DNA of 64,000 bases from Bemisia tabaci (lineage: Eukaryota; Arthropoda; Insecta; Hemiptera; Aleyrodidae). Positions 21,260 through 31,700 of this stretch are shown here, in pieces. Positions within the stretch are counted from its first letter, which is position 1; each line of letters starts with the position of its first letter. The translations under genes were made by a program, and so were the position numbers. The stretch is from the NCBI RefSeq assembly GCF_918797505.1, contig NC_092801.1:29790477-29854476 (forward strand), given 5' to 3'. The notes under the pieces are model-generated. The model made no database searches and was not told the origin of the DNA. It worked only from the letters and a program-made list of their open reading frames with translations.

Positions 21260-21837
21260 GTATGTATGTATGAGCTGCTTTTACGGCGCGCTTGGGCACT
21301 CTGCGACGCCTATTCTCCACAGGAATCTGTCATGGCAGAGATCCTCCGGAAGCTGGCATCTCTCCATCTCTTCATGGATGCCCTCTACCCACCGTTTGGC
21401 TGGACGCCCTCTCCGTCGCCTACCTGGGGGGACCCACTCCAACACCTTCTTCGGCAACCTGGTATCAGCCATTCTCTGCACATGCCCATACCATACCAAT
21501 TGCTTGGTCATGATATCGTGCACAATCGTCCCCTCAACGCCCATTATCTCTCGGACACGTTCATTCCTGACACGTTCTCTCCTCGAGATTCCAGCCGATC
21601 TTCGCCAGAAATCCATCTCGGTCGCCTTGAGCATTTCTTGGGTCCGCTTCTTCAACTTCCACACTTCACTGCCATAGGTGATAATAGGCTTGACAACCGA
21701 GTTATAAATTCTCTTCTTGTTGTCTTTGGAAATCCTTTGGTCCCAAAGGATCCCATTAAGCATGGCGATGGCTTTCCTTCCTAGAAGATTACGGTCCCAA
21801 ATGGCCTGATCCAGCTTCCCATCCGAAGTCAGCTTCA
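21260..21837 (-). mobile_element. 578-bp 5'-truncated RTE-like insert in the LTR element
   Basis: Flanked by 14-bp target duplications ATTTTCGCGTACTT (21246-21259 and 21838-21851). The minus strand has an open C-terminal RT segment (21838-21281) with KRTQEMLKATEMDFWRRSAG, VREIMGVEGTIVHD and VLEWVPPGRRRRGRP. The 3' end is a CATACATACATACA tail. Removing it and one duplicate restores gag-protease continuity. It inserted after the LTR element. Confidence 0.93.
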
Positions 21838-21851
21838 ATTTTCGCGTACTT

Positions 21852-23084
21852 AAATTCAGGAATAATGATGTACGGCAAAATATTTTTCGTAGTACTGGTT
21901 AAGTTAAGTTCGGATCTCCCGAGGCTACTATCCGGAAAAAAGGGTAGTTCCATTTCTTCCGGTGCTTCTTCTACAAAAACCTCACGATCATTCGTCTCAT
22001 TCACTTCACATTCATTAGAGTGCGTGTCAGTGACGTGAGCATGAGATATTCCAGACATTGGAATAGCTTTATTTGTAGCAACATTGTTACTACCTAAAGG
22101 GCGATTGTTGAATCGTTGGTTTTGATTATTTGGTCTATTTAGACCTTGGCCTTGATTTTGATTTTGATAATTGGGTTTGAAATGCCCTTGATTATCAAAT
22201 TTCTTATTGTTTTGGGAGTTATTTTGAGAATAATTTTGGGAATAATTACCCTTATTTCCCTGTTTATTTTGGGAATTGTGACCTTGGTTTTGGTGCGGTT
22301 TCTTACCACCAGAGCCACCAGAACTATTTCCTTCATAATTGCTCAAATTTTCAAATTGAAATTCATTGGTCATGAGGTTGAGAGCCTCAGCCAGCGAGAG
22401 GGGATTACGGGATTTCAGGTACTGCCTGAGCGGATCCCTAAGTCCACGTAGAAAAACTTGCAAAGCTAGTTCATTGATGAATTCCTTATGAGCTAGTCTG
22501 CGATGAGTATTCATGAAAGCAATAATCAAGTTCAATTGATAAGTTAAACGATTGTAAAAATCAATCGGTTTCTCATTGGAATTTTGAGACATCCGACATA
22601 ATTCGATAATTCGATCAGTTTTCCGATCACCATAGAATTCGGTCAGTTTTTTCTTTAATTGAGGCCAATTTTCATAATCAAAATTTCCAAGTTGGATCTG
22701 AGCTTGTCCCTTAATTTTGGAAAGAATTCCGCGCAGAAGGCGAGAATTCTGTATGTGATTTGGTTCATTTCTAATAAAGAAAGAATTATTCAATTGATCA
22801 CAAATTTTTATAAATTGAGGTAATAAATTCGTTTCACCTTTGTACTCAGGGATCGAATTTATATCCGAATTTTTTAGAAAGAAAGGATTTTCAGCGTTTC
22901 TCCTTTCTAATACGTTGACTACATTTTGAAGACGCGCGAATTCAGCAATGAATTCTTGTTGATTCAAATTTTGAGCCATGACGTTTTCAGGGGGATTATT
23001 ATCTTCGAGATTTTGTTCGTCAGGATTTATTACAAACCTAGGAGGTCTAAGAATTTGATTAGGATTTGGATTATGTTCCGCCAT
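21852..23084 (-). CDS. Gag of the LTR element
   Basis: Structural polyprotein that packages RNA and forms the particle. The N-terminal half has the gypsy-type capsid pattern: FARLQNVVNVLERR, IPEYKGETNLLPQFI, WPQLKKKLTEFYGDR and FLRGLRDPLRQYL. The C-terminal half is very rich in Asn, Gln and Gly (NNSQNNKKFDNQ and similar), with basic residues instead of a CCHC knuckle, as in several errantiviruses. The start ATG at 23084 follows ORF C by 16 bases. The frame ran directly into protease before the RTE-like copy interrupted it. Confidence 0.9.
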
Positions 23085-23100
23085 GAATCAAAACATTAAG

Positions 23101-23382
23101 CTAATGATCTGATTCATATCCTTCATCAAAATTTAACAACAAATACCGCAAGTTATTTCGGATTTCTCGTAAATGAGGCCAAAAATTACTTCGTTTTATT
23201 GTGAAGTTCTGACGAATTCTTTCTTTGATAATACGACTTCTAATATCCCGGTAATGATTTTCAGCTAGAAATTCTCTGAGGAAATGAACAGTTTCGTCAT
23301 AAGATAATTCTAACAGATTTACGTCATTAATAAACTCAATTAAATCTTGCGTGATTAATGTAGGTTTATTCAACCAACTCAT
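23101..23382 (-). CDS. ORF C of the LTR element: small protein, paralogue of ORF B
   Basis: Ninety-three codons starting at ATG 23382, five bases after the stop of ORF B, and ending 16 bases before gag. Function unknown. It shares a spaced pattern with ORF B: D-L near residue 14, then FLREFLAENHYRD, IIKERIRQNFT, a Trp, and RYLLLN near the C-terminus. It is predicted helical, with charged residues and no signal peptide. Gypsy-type elements normally start with gag, so the tight head-to-tail spacing suggests a polycistronic leader read by reinitiation or splicing. It was not recognised as any known family. Confidence 0.7.
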   Translation of the reverse strand: MSWLNKPTLITQDLIEFINDVNLLELSYDETVHFLREFLAENHYRDIRSRIIKERIRQNFTIKRSNFWPHLREIRNNLRYLLLNFDEGYESDH

Positions 23383-23387
23383 GAATT

Positions 23388-23681
23388 TTAATCTTCGTTC
23401 ATTAGAAGAAATCTAAACATTTTCTGAATAATAACGTACTGAGCGAACCATTTTTGCCGTGAACGTAAAGGTAAAGTGAAATTTTCTTCAAGACGAAGCT
23501 TGATTGTTTGGCTAACCCGATCGCTATACTCATTCGCGACTAAGAAGTCCCAAATCAAATGAGATGCTTCAGATATTCCTAAGTTCTGGATATCCGTTTG
23601 CCTAGCCAAATTGGTTAAATCTCGGACGATAGGACAAATAGGATGCAGATAAGAGAATATGGAAACTTGGACAAATTCCAA
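23388..23681 (-). CDS. ORF B of the LTR element: small protein, paralogue of ORF C
   Basis: Ninety-seven codons, ending with TAA at 23388. Aligned with ORF C it shares DL, WDFLVANEYSD (C: REFLAENHYRD), TIKLRLEENFTLPLR (C: IIKERIRQNFTIKRS), a Trp ten residues on, and RFLLMN (C: RYLLLN). This points to tandem duplication. Role unknown; it could be an accessory protein of the element. The first Met is assumed. An overlapping upstream frame encodes a repeated DSLLLG motif. Confidence 0.68.
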   Translation of the reverse strand: MEFVQVSIFSYLHPICPIVRDLTNLARQTDIQNLGISEASHLIWDFLVANEYSDRVSQTIKLRLEENFTLPLRSRQKWFAQYVIIQKMFRFLLMNED

Positions 23682-23689
23682 GGGCCTAG

Positions 23690-23825
23690 CAGTAAGGAAT
23701 CACCTTGTATTTTGTCAAGAACACTTTCAAATAATCTTCGGAGGCCTAGCAGTAAGGAATCACTCCGCAAATTTTTGAAAGAGCAAATAAAATTTTTGTA
23801 GCCCCACACTAGGGAATCACTAGCA
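23690..23825 (-). repeat. Short repeated motif in the leader of the LTR element
   Basis: GCCTAGCAGTAAGGAATCAC occurs exactly at about 23684 and 23743 (plus strand), with a weaker third copy CACACTAGGGAATCAC near 23804. The spacing is about 60 bases. It lies just upstream of ORF B. It may be an RNA element of the leader or simply a tandem duplication. Confidence 0.7.
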
Positions 23826-23971
23826 AAAACAAAAGAAAAAGAGAAAAAATCTCAAAAAAAAAATTTTAGCATAGAAAAATATAGAAAATTCACTTCAAAA
23901 ATAAAATGGGGGGAATGGTCAGAATATTATCGATCATTACAAATTAACTCACAGCAGGAAGGCAGTGATCC

Positions 23972-24511
23972 TCATCTTCGAAGCGGGCAAGTGTGAAAAT
24001 CAAGATAATCGGAGTTGGAATCTCGAATCTGGAGTCCGGAGGGTGTGCTGATCAGTCTGTCCGAACGGGGTCCCAAGTATTCGTCCACGCACCCAATGGA
24101 TTTCCAGGGGATGCTCGGGTCAGGAACAGGTTTGAGCTGGATCTTGGCTTCAGGAAGATGTCTTAGCGGCAAGCGAAACCAAAGGAAAGACCAGGCACGA
24201 TGACGCCTCAGACCAGATTCTATGATGGCAAAATCTCCGTCACGCTTGTAACACTCTATGATAGGTTTAGAGAGTCTAGGCGCACCAAAGTAGGAAAATG
24301 CTTCGATATTGTCAATATAGACAATGACATGATCTTGAGTGCGACGTACTTCAATCGGCCAATCTTGACGAAATTGTAGATGATGTTCGTAGATAATCAA
24401 TAATAACTTCTGTTCTTCCTTCTCGTTCGCGTAGATAAAACGACGTTCCGTCTTGGCTGGTACAGGAAGATCGGAACCGTAGCGAGGGAAAATATCAACG
24501 GACATAGACAC
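23972..24511 (-). CDS. ORF A of the LTR element: 179-aa protein of unknown function
   Basis: First ORF after the 5' LTR. It starts MSMSVDIFPRYGSDLPVPA at 24511 and stays open for 179 codons. It is rich in Trp, Arg and Pro with no predicted signal or membrane segment. Motifs such as VIVYIDNIEAFSYFG and WSFLWFRLPLRHLPE are not recognised. It is separate from ORF B by about 290 bases that hold the repeated motif. Gypsy-group elements usually have only untranslated leader here. The frame is intact although pol is broken, which argues for recent function or youth. Confidence 0.65.
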   Translation of the reverse strand: MSMSVDIFPRYGSDLPVPAKTERRFIYANEKEEQKLLLIIYEHHLQFRQDWPIEVRRTQDHVIVYIDNIEAFSYFGAPRLSKPIIECYKRDGDFAIIESGLRRHRAWSFLWFRLPLRHLPEAKIQLKPVPDPSIPWKSIGCVDEYLGPRSDRLISTPSGLQIRDSNSDYLDFHTCPLRR

Positions 24512-24572
24512 GGTTTTTCAGGAGCGATAAGTCGTTTTTTTCTTTTCCACGAAAATACGATTTACGTGAAAA

Positions 24573-24591
24573 ATCCTAGCGACGAGTGCCA
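24573..24591 (-). promoter_or_regulatory. Primer-binding site candidate
   Basis: On the minus strand TGGCACTCGTCGCTAGGAT starts at the last base of the 5' LTR. TGG matches a tRNA CCA end and the TAGGAT part resembles Ser-tRNA-type primer sites of errantiviruses, but the acceptor part was not matched to a specific tRNA. Confidence 0.55.
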
Positions 24592-25361
24592 GTTAAGTTT
24601 TGCTAATAAAATAGCGGAGTGGCAAAACTGCGCCAGAGCGTATGCTCAACAAAAAATAATAAAATCAGAGGTACGAAACCCAGTGACGTTTATTAAGTTT
24701 CAAAAGTAAGAAATACAACGGCACATTAAACGAGTTAGAAACACACAGAGTAACGGGCAGAGGGAACCGGAGCCTAACGGGGATCACCGGCGAGAGACTA
24801 CGATTAAATTTGGAAAGATTCGGGTGTCATTTTATAATGACATCTTATCTAGGTCTATTGACGTAATGGAGAATTTGCAAGGGTCTGAAATTTGATGAAT
24901 TTCCTGTTTAAGTGGAATCCTCTGAGTGAACTGAACACGAAGATACCCTTGATTCATAAATTGAGCAATTATTAGAGGAGATATGACAAAATAACCGATT
25001 CTGTTAAAATACATGTGTTTAAATGGGAAATGCCGCCAGATGACGTCACAAGGCGGCACATTTTCTCACTTTTAAATCAATTTTTCTCCAATTTCCCATG
25101 TCAGAAAAAAATTATGAAAAATATTGCGAACTCAGCTCATTAGGCATTTTCAGATGAAGCAATAAAAAAATTGCGTGCAAATTCTCCATTGGGAGTAAAG
25201 GTTAATCCAATATCCGCAGTTGGCGAAGACAATGCTTAATTAAGAAGCTTCAATTAAGAAGCGTCAGCGATGCTATGCTCGTCCATCAATATTTGGAAAC
25301 CAAATATTGTTACACATGCCAAGGTAGCCAAATGGGTGAGAAAATAGGACAGAACATAACT
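24591..25361 (-). repeat. 5' LTR (771 bp, including a 320-bp MITE)
   Basis: Same ends as the 3' LTR. The extra 322 bases equal the MITE plus its 2-bp duplication. Confidence 0.95.
24868..25187. mobile_element. 320-bp MITE inserted in the 5' LTR
   Basis: The ends GGAGAATTTGCA and TGCAAATTCTCC are perfect 12-bp inverted repeats flanked by AT at 24866-24867 and 25188-25189. The intact 3' LTR shows the empty site with one AT. The interior, including CCAGATGACGTCACA, recurs inverted at 32225-32415. Confidence 0.93.
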
Positions 25362-25365
25362 TACA
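25362..25365. repeat. Target site duplication TACA, right
   Basis: Pairs with 15357-15360. Confidence 0.9.
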
Positions 25366-25961
25366 TGCACGACGTTTTAAAGTCAGTGCATGCGCAACGT
25401 GTAAATAATCGAATTAAAGTCGGATTTTTGACCTGTTTTTATGATATGTATTATAAAGTTGAATGACCAAAAACACTATCAGACTATCACAAAACGTTAG
25501 AGAAAAGCAATTTGTTTTAAAGGCGCTGTCCACGAAGCTTCAGATCGAATTTCGGACTACCCAAAGAATTGAGAGAGTGAACGAACTCTCTATTTAAAAG
25601 AACTAGAGCGCCAACAAGACTTTTAAAGTTACACCATAAAAAATAATTGTAAATACGATTCATTTAGTTAAAAACTTTATAAAATGAGAAAACTCTGTGG
25701 TTCTTAGTCGGTAAGAAAAATATGGACTTCGTATACACTTATTTGGTGCAGCATAAGTTTATGAATAAGAATAAACCAAAAGTATGGAATAATCAATTTT
25801 CTTACTTGCACCCCTAATTTATTGTGGGGACTTGTTTCAACAGCTTGGGTGTCATCGTTGTCACCTTGAGAGTCACGACTTATGATGACACAGAAGGTAT
25901 TAAAACGTGTCTCAATAATAAGTTGGAGTACGAGTGAGCATTAATTGTTCCCAACTTTTAT
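25366..25961. other. Intergenic sequence, nothing recognised
   Basis: Lies between the LTR element and a foldback. No gene or repeat was recognised. Confidence 0.4.
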
Positions 25962-26225
25962 CCATTGGATATCTAAAATTTTGACAAATTCCAAAATGGC
26001 AGCGGAAAAATGGCGGGAAATCAGTTTTACGGCTCTTCACCGATGGATTTGCATGAAATTCGATATCCTGGCGGTTTTTGGTTGGTTAAAAAGGAATCTT
26101 TCATTAGATTCTTGAAATATCAAATAATTTCATGCTAATCCATCGGTAAAGAGCCGTAAAACTGATTTCCCGCCATTTTTTCCGCTGCCATTTTGGAATT
26201 TGTCAAAATTTTAGATATCCAATGG
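25962..26225. mobile_element. Foldback element, ~95-bp arms
   Basis: CCATTGGATATCTAAAATTT is inverted at the right end. The arms continue through GGCGGGAAATCAGTTTTACG. Non-coding. Confidence 0.85.
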
Positions 26226-27727
26226 AAGATTCGTTCTTCTAGTGCCGGAATACCCCCAGATACCAAGTTACATGCAAATCCAACGATATGCAGCCTAAAT
26301 ATCCACTTCCCGCTCGAGGCCACCATTTTCACCGCCGCCATTTTGAAAAGGACTGACTTTTCTGAAAAACCAATGCCAGAATCGTTTTTCTCATCTCAAA
26401 AAACCCTAGGATTCCGAGTTTTACACCAATCCGTCAATAAAGAACGGAGATGCCAAATTTCCGCCATTTTGTACTTTGACCGGCCGCCATTTTGTCAAAA
26501 ATGAACATTTTGACCTGCGGTTTGCTCCAAAAATTTTCTTTTATATTATCTTTCGAATGAGGTATCACAAAGGAGGGGTTGCCATTTGAAAAAAAACAGT
26601 TAGCCCCCGCCCCCCTTAAGGGGGGCCGCCCCCCAGCTTTAGACCGAGGAACATTCCCAAAGTTTCAAACTTCTATCTCAATTTGGAAAAAAGTTACAGG
26701 GGTGATCAGTGACTTTTGGATAACCCTGTAAAATGAAAAATGTGCGCAAAAATGAGAGCAGTGTGAGGGATTAATAAAATTTTAAAAACATAACACTGTC
26801 AAATAGGGACAAGTTCAAAAGCCCGTTACTCATTCAATCTTACACCTGACTTTCAATTTATTAAGAAAAATGAGATGTATTCAAACTGACTCTGAGTACA
26901 TTCGCTCATTTATGAGGGTTTATCAAGGCATTTTCATTGCAATAATAATCGCACCCAAAAACCTGTATTGGACCCAGATTGCCATTATAGATAAAAGCTT
27001 TTTTGGCATGGGAACGGAGTTGCCCTGTCTTTACAATCGTTCCGTTGCTATTGCTATGTGATTCCCTATGCCTCTGCGACCTTGAGCGTTTCGCCCAGTC
27101 TTCGATTTTTGGTTGATTTTCCGATGTATCAAAAACCGTTGTATTTTTTAGCCAATCATGTCTCTACGTCAAGTTGTGTTGATTTCTAAAATTCGCTTTC
27201 AGCGAGTTTTTTTCCGCCTTGAGATGTCGTGTCTGACTGGTAAATCTGCGCAGAACCACGAAGTTCCGATTTTGGGCAAATTCTTTTTTTTTGGGAGGTT
27301 CCGATTGGTTATTTTTCGCCATCAGTTTTCTGTTCGTTGGTGCAAAAGATCGCCTACCTCGTTGCTCTTGAGAAGCCGCCAATTTCCCACCTCAAATTTT
27401 AAACATAGATATAAAGAAATAATAACCATCGTACAAGGTGGAAAATTGCTCTGGAGGACCCGTTACGGATATATGAGCCAAAATCAGAACTCGATTGATG
27501 GATCTAATCCATGAATACAGAAATATTGCCTCAGTTTACTGCCGCGATAGCAAATGCATGCTGAGATGAACCTTGTGACACATGAAACCATAGGGAAACA
27601 ATGTCTCACAGAGAAATACGCTTAATCCGTTGGCTCATATCATAGCAAGGACATCTCTTGTGAAGCCTCGCTCAGCGTCCGAGATTACTTAATTGTTCTC
27701 TTTTTTGTTATCTATTTTGAATGCCGT
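26226..27727. other. Intergenic sequence without recognised gene
   Basis: Contains repeated GCCGCCATTTTG-type words (26220-26500) and a GC-rich CCCCCGCCCCCCTTAAGGGG patch at about 26610. The longest open frame (118 codons at 27158, plus) has no recognised motif. Confidence 0.4.
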
Positions 27728-27818
27728 GATGGCTCGGCCGTCTGCGGCACCATGCAGTCTCTGGTAGTGCGTCCTTTTTAGTGCGAGCGGGGGTTCGAAT
27801 CTCGTAGGGGACAGTTAA
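27728..27818 (+). repeat. tRNA-like sequence, possible SINE head
   Basis: TGATGGCTCGGCCG resembles a tRNA A box, and GGGGTTCGAATCTCG about 60 bases later is a good B box. The spacing fits a Ser/Leu-type tRNA with a long variable arm. The acceptor arm does not pair, so a functional tRNA gene is unlikely; a tRNA-derived SINE or pseudogene fits better. Confidence 0.45.
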
Positions 27819-27947
27819 TTTTTACTGGTTGTATTGAATGTTTTAGACCATCATCTAACAATAATTAATAATTGGCAACTTAGGAAGCACATAGATCCCT
27901 TATGATGCGTATTTGAGCATATGTGTAGAGTAAAAATATCATACGTA

Positions 27948-28778
27948 GGGTGTCCCAAAAGTACCGGGACTGGTTCTGTAACTTCAAAAGTAAGATAGAT
28001 ACAGATATGATTTTGGTCTCATTTTAAAGATCAACTCAATACCTATCGATTAAAACCAAGATCAGCTCAATCGGATAAAAATTGACCAAGTTATGACAAT
28101 TTGAAATTAGTGAGGAAAGTTTACTCCTACGGTTTTTAGGGAGATTTTTCGCTTACCAGGATTCAAAAAGTTAATATTCGTATCCATTTTCCTCCGAATC
28201 TTCCATAACTTCCTTTTGCTTTTCAAAGTACCTTTTTAAGCTCCTTTTTAAGCGTAGGAAACATCTAAAAATCACGTGGAGCCAAGTCAGGGCTATAAGG
28301 GGGATGAGGGATTGTTTCAACTCCATTTTTACTCATAAATTCACGTGTTAAGCTCGATGTGTGAGGCCGCGCATTGTCTTGATGGAGTATCCACGAAGCT
28401 TTCAAGTCCGACCGTTTCCGGGAAATGTGCATTCTCAACTCCTTTAGCACTTTGCAATAATACGCACTGTCAACTGTTGTGTTTGGTGGTACAAAATGTT
28501 GATAAATGACACCTCGAAAATAAAAAAACACAATAAGCATCACTTTATAGGCCGACTTTTCGATTTACGGCGATGAAGAATCTTCCATAAAAACCGTAGG
28601 GGTAAACTTTCCTCGCTGATTTCAAATTGCCATAACTTGGTCAATTTTTATCCGATTGAGCTGATCTTGGTTTTAATCGATAGGTATTGAGTTGATCTTT
28701 AAAATGAGATCAAGATCATGTCTGTATCTATCTTACTTTTGAAGTTACAGAACCAGTCCCGGTACTTTTGGGACACCT
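27948..28778 (-). mobile_element. Mariner-type element with long inverted ends
   Basis: The ends GGGTGTCCCAAAAGTACCGG and its inverted counterpart ending CTTTTGGGACACCT are flanked by TA on both sides (27946-27947 and 28779-28780). Inverted similarity continues for about 190 bp. It encodes a truncated transposase only, so this is a non-autonomous copy. Confidence 0.92.
28200..28543 (-). pseudogene. Mariner transposase C-terminal fragment
   Basis: Reads ILHQDNARPHTSS (second catalytic Asp) and HPPYSPDLAPRDF (third catalytic Asp of the DDD triad), followed by an in-frame TAG where the family has DFxLFP. The frame then continues MFPTLKKELKK with another stop. The N-terminal DNA-binding half is missing. 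Confidence 0.9.
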
Positions 28779-28780
28779 TA

Positions 28781-31700
28781 TGTACTCTACGCCGAAAAAG
28801 CGAACCTAAAACTTACTTAAATGCGTTAACTTTCGAAAACCATATATAATCCAACGAAAATAAATAATTGGTACATAACAGCTTTCTTGTATGCAAAGAA
28901 AATAATTAAACTAGCAGTAAGCTCCAACGCATTCGCGTCGGAAAGCGGCTCTGGCGACGGTAGTTGTTAAACGTTTACGGTTTCCTTGGTAACCTTTGTT
29001 TGCTATCAGCTGATATCGAGTAATATGCCTAGGAAGCTCCAACCACTGCATTCTTCCAAAAAACCGCGAAAACTTTAAAATTCAAAATTTCAAATTTTGA
29101 ACGTAAAGTACATTTTTTCCATCACGAGATTAAAGCACAGACAAGTTTTGAATTATTGACTGTATCACCATGATTCCAAAAATACACTACACAACATAGC
29201 ATTGGCTAACAATAAAACAATATGCAATAAAATAAAGTCATGACAAGGTACATAGTCGAAAATGGCGCCGATTCCCATCAACCAACGCGCGGTCTCTCCA
29301 ATGTAACATGGTCCATTGATACTCCCCAGCTGGGACCGTCCGGAATAGCAGCTCTAGTGCAAGCACTAGAGCCGCTAAAATGTTAAAAAAGAGATGTCAA
29401 CACGAATAGCCCCTCCAATTCAGAAGATACTACAAACGAACTGTACCTTAACATTTTCATATCCCAGAAGCTAAAGTTCCCATGACGAATATTGCTATCG
29501 CTAGAGATTGCAAAATCCAACTTGTCTTATTGTTGCCCTTCTTTTTTCCACTAACTTTTTTTCCCCCACGTAATTTGCAGCGGAAAGGGAATTTCATCCC
29601 ATAAAAGAAGTAGCTCTATTCTATCTGGTCCACTCAGCAAACTGGTGGGTAATCAGTAACGCTGCTCACCAATCACGACAGCCTTTGAGTTCATTATCCG
29701 AAGAAAATTTATGCAAATGCATAGTGTAGCCTCCAAGACGTGTGCATTGTGCACCTCAACTCGGTGAATTTACATGCTACTTTCCACCCTCCGCGCGTGG
29801 CTCTATGGTTGCCGGACGTATTACGCATTCGACCCTTTTTTTTAAGGTTTGAAAATTTCCCAAAATAGAATCCGACTTATATCTGGACGGAGTCATCCAG
29901 CATCAACCTAATTACATTTTGTCTAACTTTCTCTCATGATATATCCTTTCGACAGAAAATGAAACACCCCTCTCCTTACTCCTTCATTTCTTTAAAAAGT
30001 TTCTAATTGATTATGAAAAATTATATCACGAAATTTAAAAGCATGATGCTTAGTATTCTGGTGAATAAATAGAGCTTGAGATAAGTTCCTAGAACTCCGC
30101 AATGAGACCTTATTTCATGGACTCATATACCAAAGTTAAACTTTATTTTCGACTTAAATCTTTGGATTGTCAGAGTTCGGTGTGCTAAGATTTGAAAATA
30201 CTAAACATATTTTTCACCTCGTATAATAATTATCCTTGGTTAATTTACTAAGCTGAGAATGTATAGAATATAGTCACAAAACATAATCATAATGAAACAA
30301 TTTACAGGATCTCTCAGAAATCAGAAGCCCTCCTCCTCGTTAGCATTCGGGTGTATGTTTTTTACTGATTGTGAGCAGAATTATTTTAAGAAAGAAAAAT
30401 TAAATTTGGCCGACTGACTTATCCTTGGGCTGATTCTATCAAAAACGTGAAAAAAGCAATCGGTTTTTCAAAATGAGGTTTTTGAAGGGTTAACTTACGT
30501 GTTTACGACTTGATGAGTAGATGTCTATGATGTTTACTCAAAAAAATCAGTCATCCTCGTGATGTAATTTTGCTTTTGATATAATCTGCATAGACAATTA
30601 AGACACTTGACACCAATGTAACTTTAAAGAATCCTTCAAAATCAAAGTTTCGGAAGGTAAATAACTAAGTTAAATGAACCGAACAGGGTACACTAATGGG
30701 AACGAGCGAGGAAATGTTTTGTAAGTAAACGAGTAGAAACTGTAAGACTCTAATCAAATTTTATTTTGATTGGATTTTGCTAAATTTCAATAAAATTGCA
30801 CCCGCCACGTTTCCACGGTATCCCGAAAGCCAAGAGTAATGAAACAGCAGCGGGGTAAAACTACGAAAGTAAGATAAAACGTTCGAGGAAAGTGATCATC
30901 GGTTTATATGAAAGTGAAATGAGGCTACAAGGAGTAGGGTCTTTGTCTTGTACAATTTGTGGAAATGTATTAGGTGCATCCTGCATCCTTGAGTTAAATC
31001 AGGTTCATATAGCAGCGAGCTTTGCAAAACAAAGGGATTTGAACTTGTTTCAACTTTATCTGCTTCTCTCACCAGACCTCGTCACAACGCTTGGAGTGAA
31101 GGGTTAATTTTCTGACCTGCGATTCGCATCTGCATTGATTAAAAACCTCTGAGCAGACAAGGATGATCGATTTGAAAGTATAACGACCAATAAGGACTAC
31201 TTATCAAATTTAATGAATGAACTGTAGATAGACTGTGAACTGACTCCTAAATCTAATTCTTGAGCAAGTTATGGTGAGTTTTTTTTCTTTTTTGTTCGAG
31301 TATGATAATTGTATAATTTTATTTGACGCTGATGATGAATAAAGATATGTTTTTAGATGACGACTATTAGGATGTCTTAACATTACAGATACGGGAAAAA
31401 AAGAAGTAAGATAAATGCATTTGACACGGTTATATTCAATTATAATGACAGACATATATTCAACAGTACATAAATTATAAGTTGGCACGAGTAACATCAA
31501 TCATATTTAAAAAGAAAGTAGTGGGTTAAAAATGTTGGAAATTTGGTTTCTTCAGTTTTTTGTAGAATTTTTGTTCTCCATGCAGAAGAGAAATACATTT
31601 TTTACTTGAATAAGTCCTAGTATTTCTCTTTTTTTAAATTTTTTCAGTTTTTATCATAATCGTTGGACAGCTCGGAATGCCAATTTCAGAATAAAAGGGC

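Larger units (their letters stand above)
15361..25361 (-). mobile_element. Errantivirus-like LTR retroelement with env and three extra 5' ORFs
   Basis: LTRs start AGTTAAG and end ACATAACT, the AGTTA/TAACT termini of gypsy-group elements. In transcription order (minus strand) it has the 5' LTR, primer site, ORF A, ORF B, ORF C, gag-protease, RT-RNase H, integrase, env, polypurine tract and 3' LTR. By eye the LTRs differ at five positions of 449 once the MITE in the 5' LTR is removed, so insertion is fairly recent. Gag-protease is split by an RTE-like insert. Pol has one stop and three frame changes, while env is one open frame. It sits between the two FAS-like genes in their orientation. Confidence 0.95.

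Noticed and set aside
22146..22451. 101-codon plus-strand frame of hydrophobic composition
   Set aside because: Antisense of the Asn/Gln-rich end of Gag; the Ile/Leu richness is a codon artefact.
27728..27818. Functional tRNA gene
   Set aside because: A and B boxes are present but the acceptor stem halves do not pair.
30892..31107. 71-codon plus-strand open frame
   Set aside because: No recognised domain, no splice or promoter support; length is compatible with chance.
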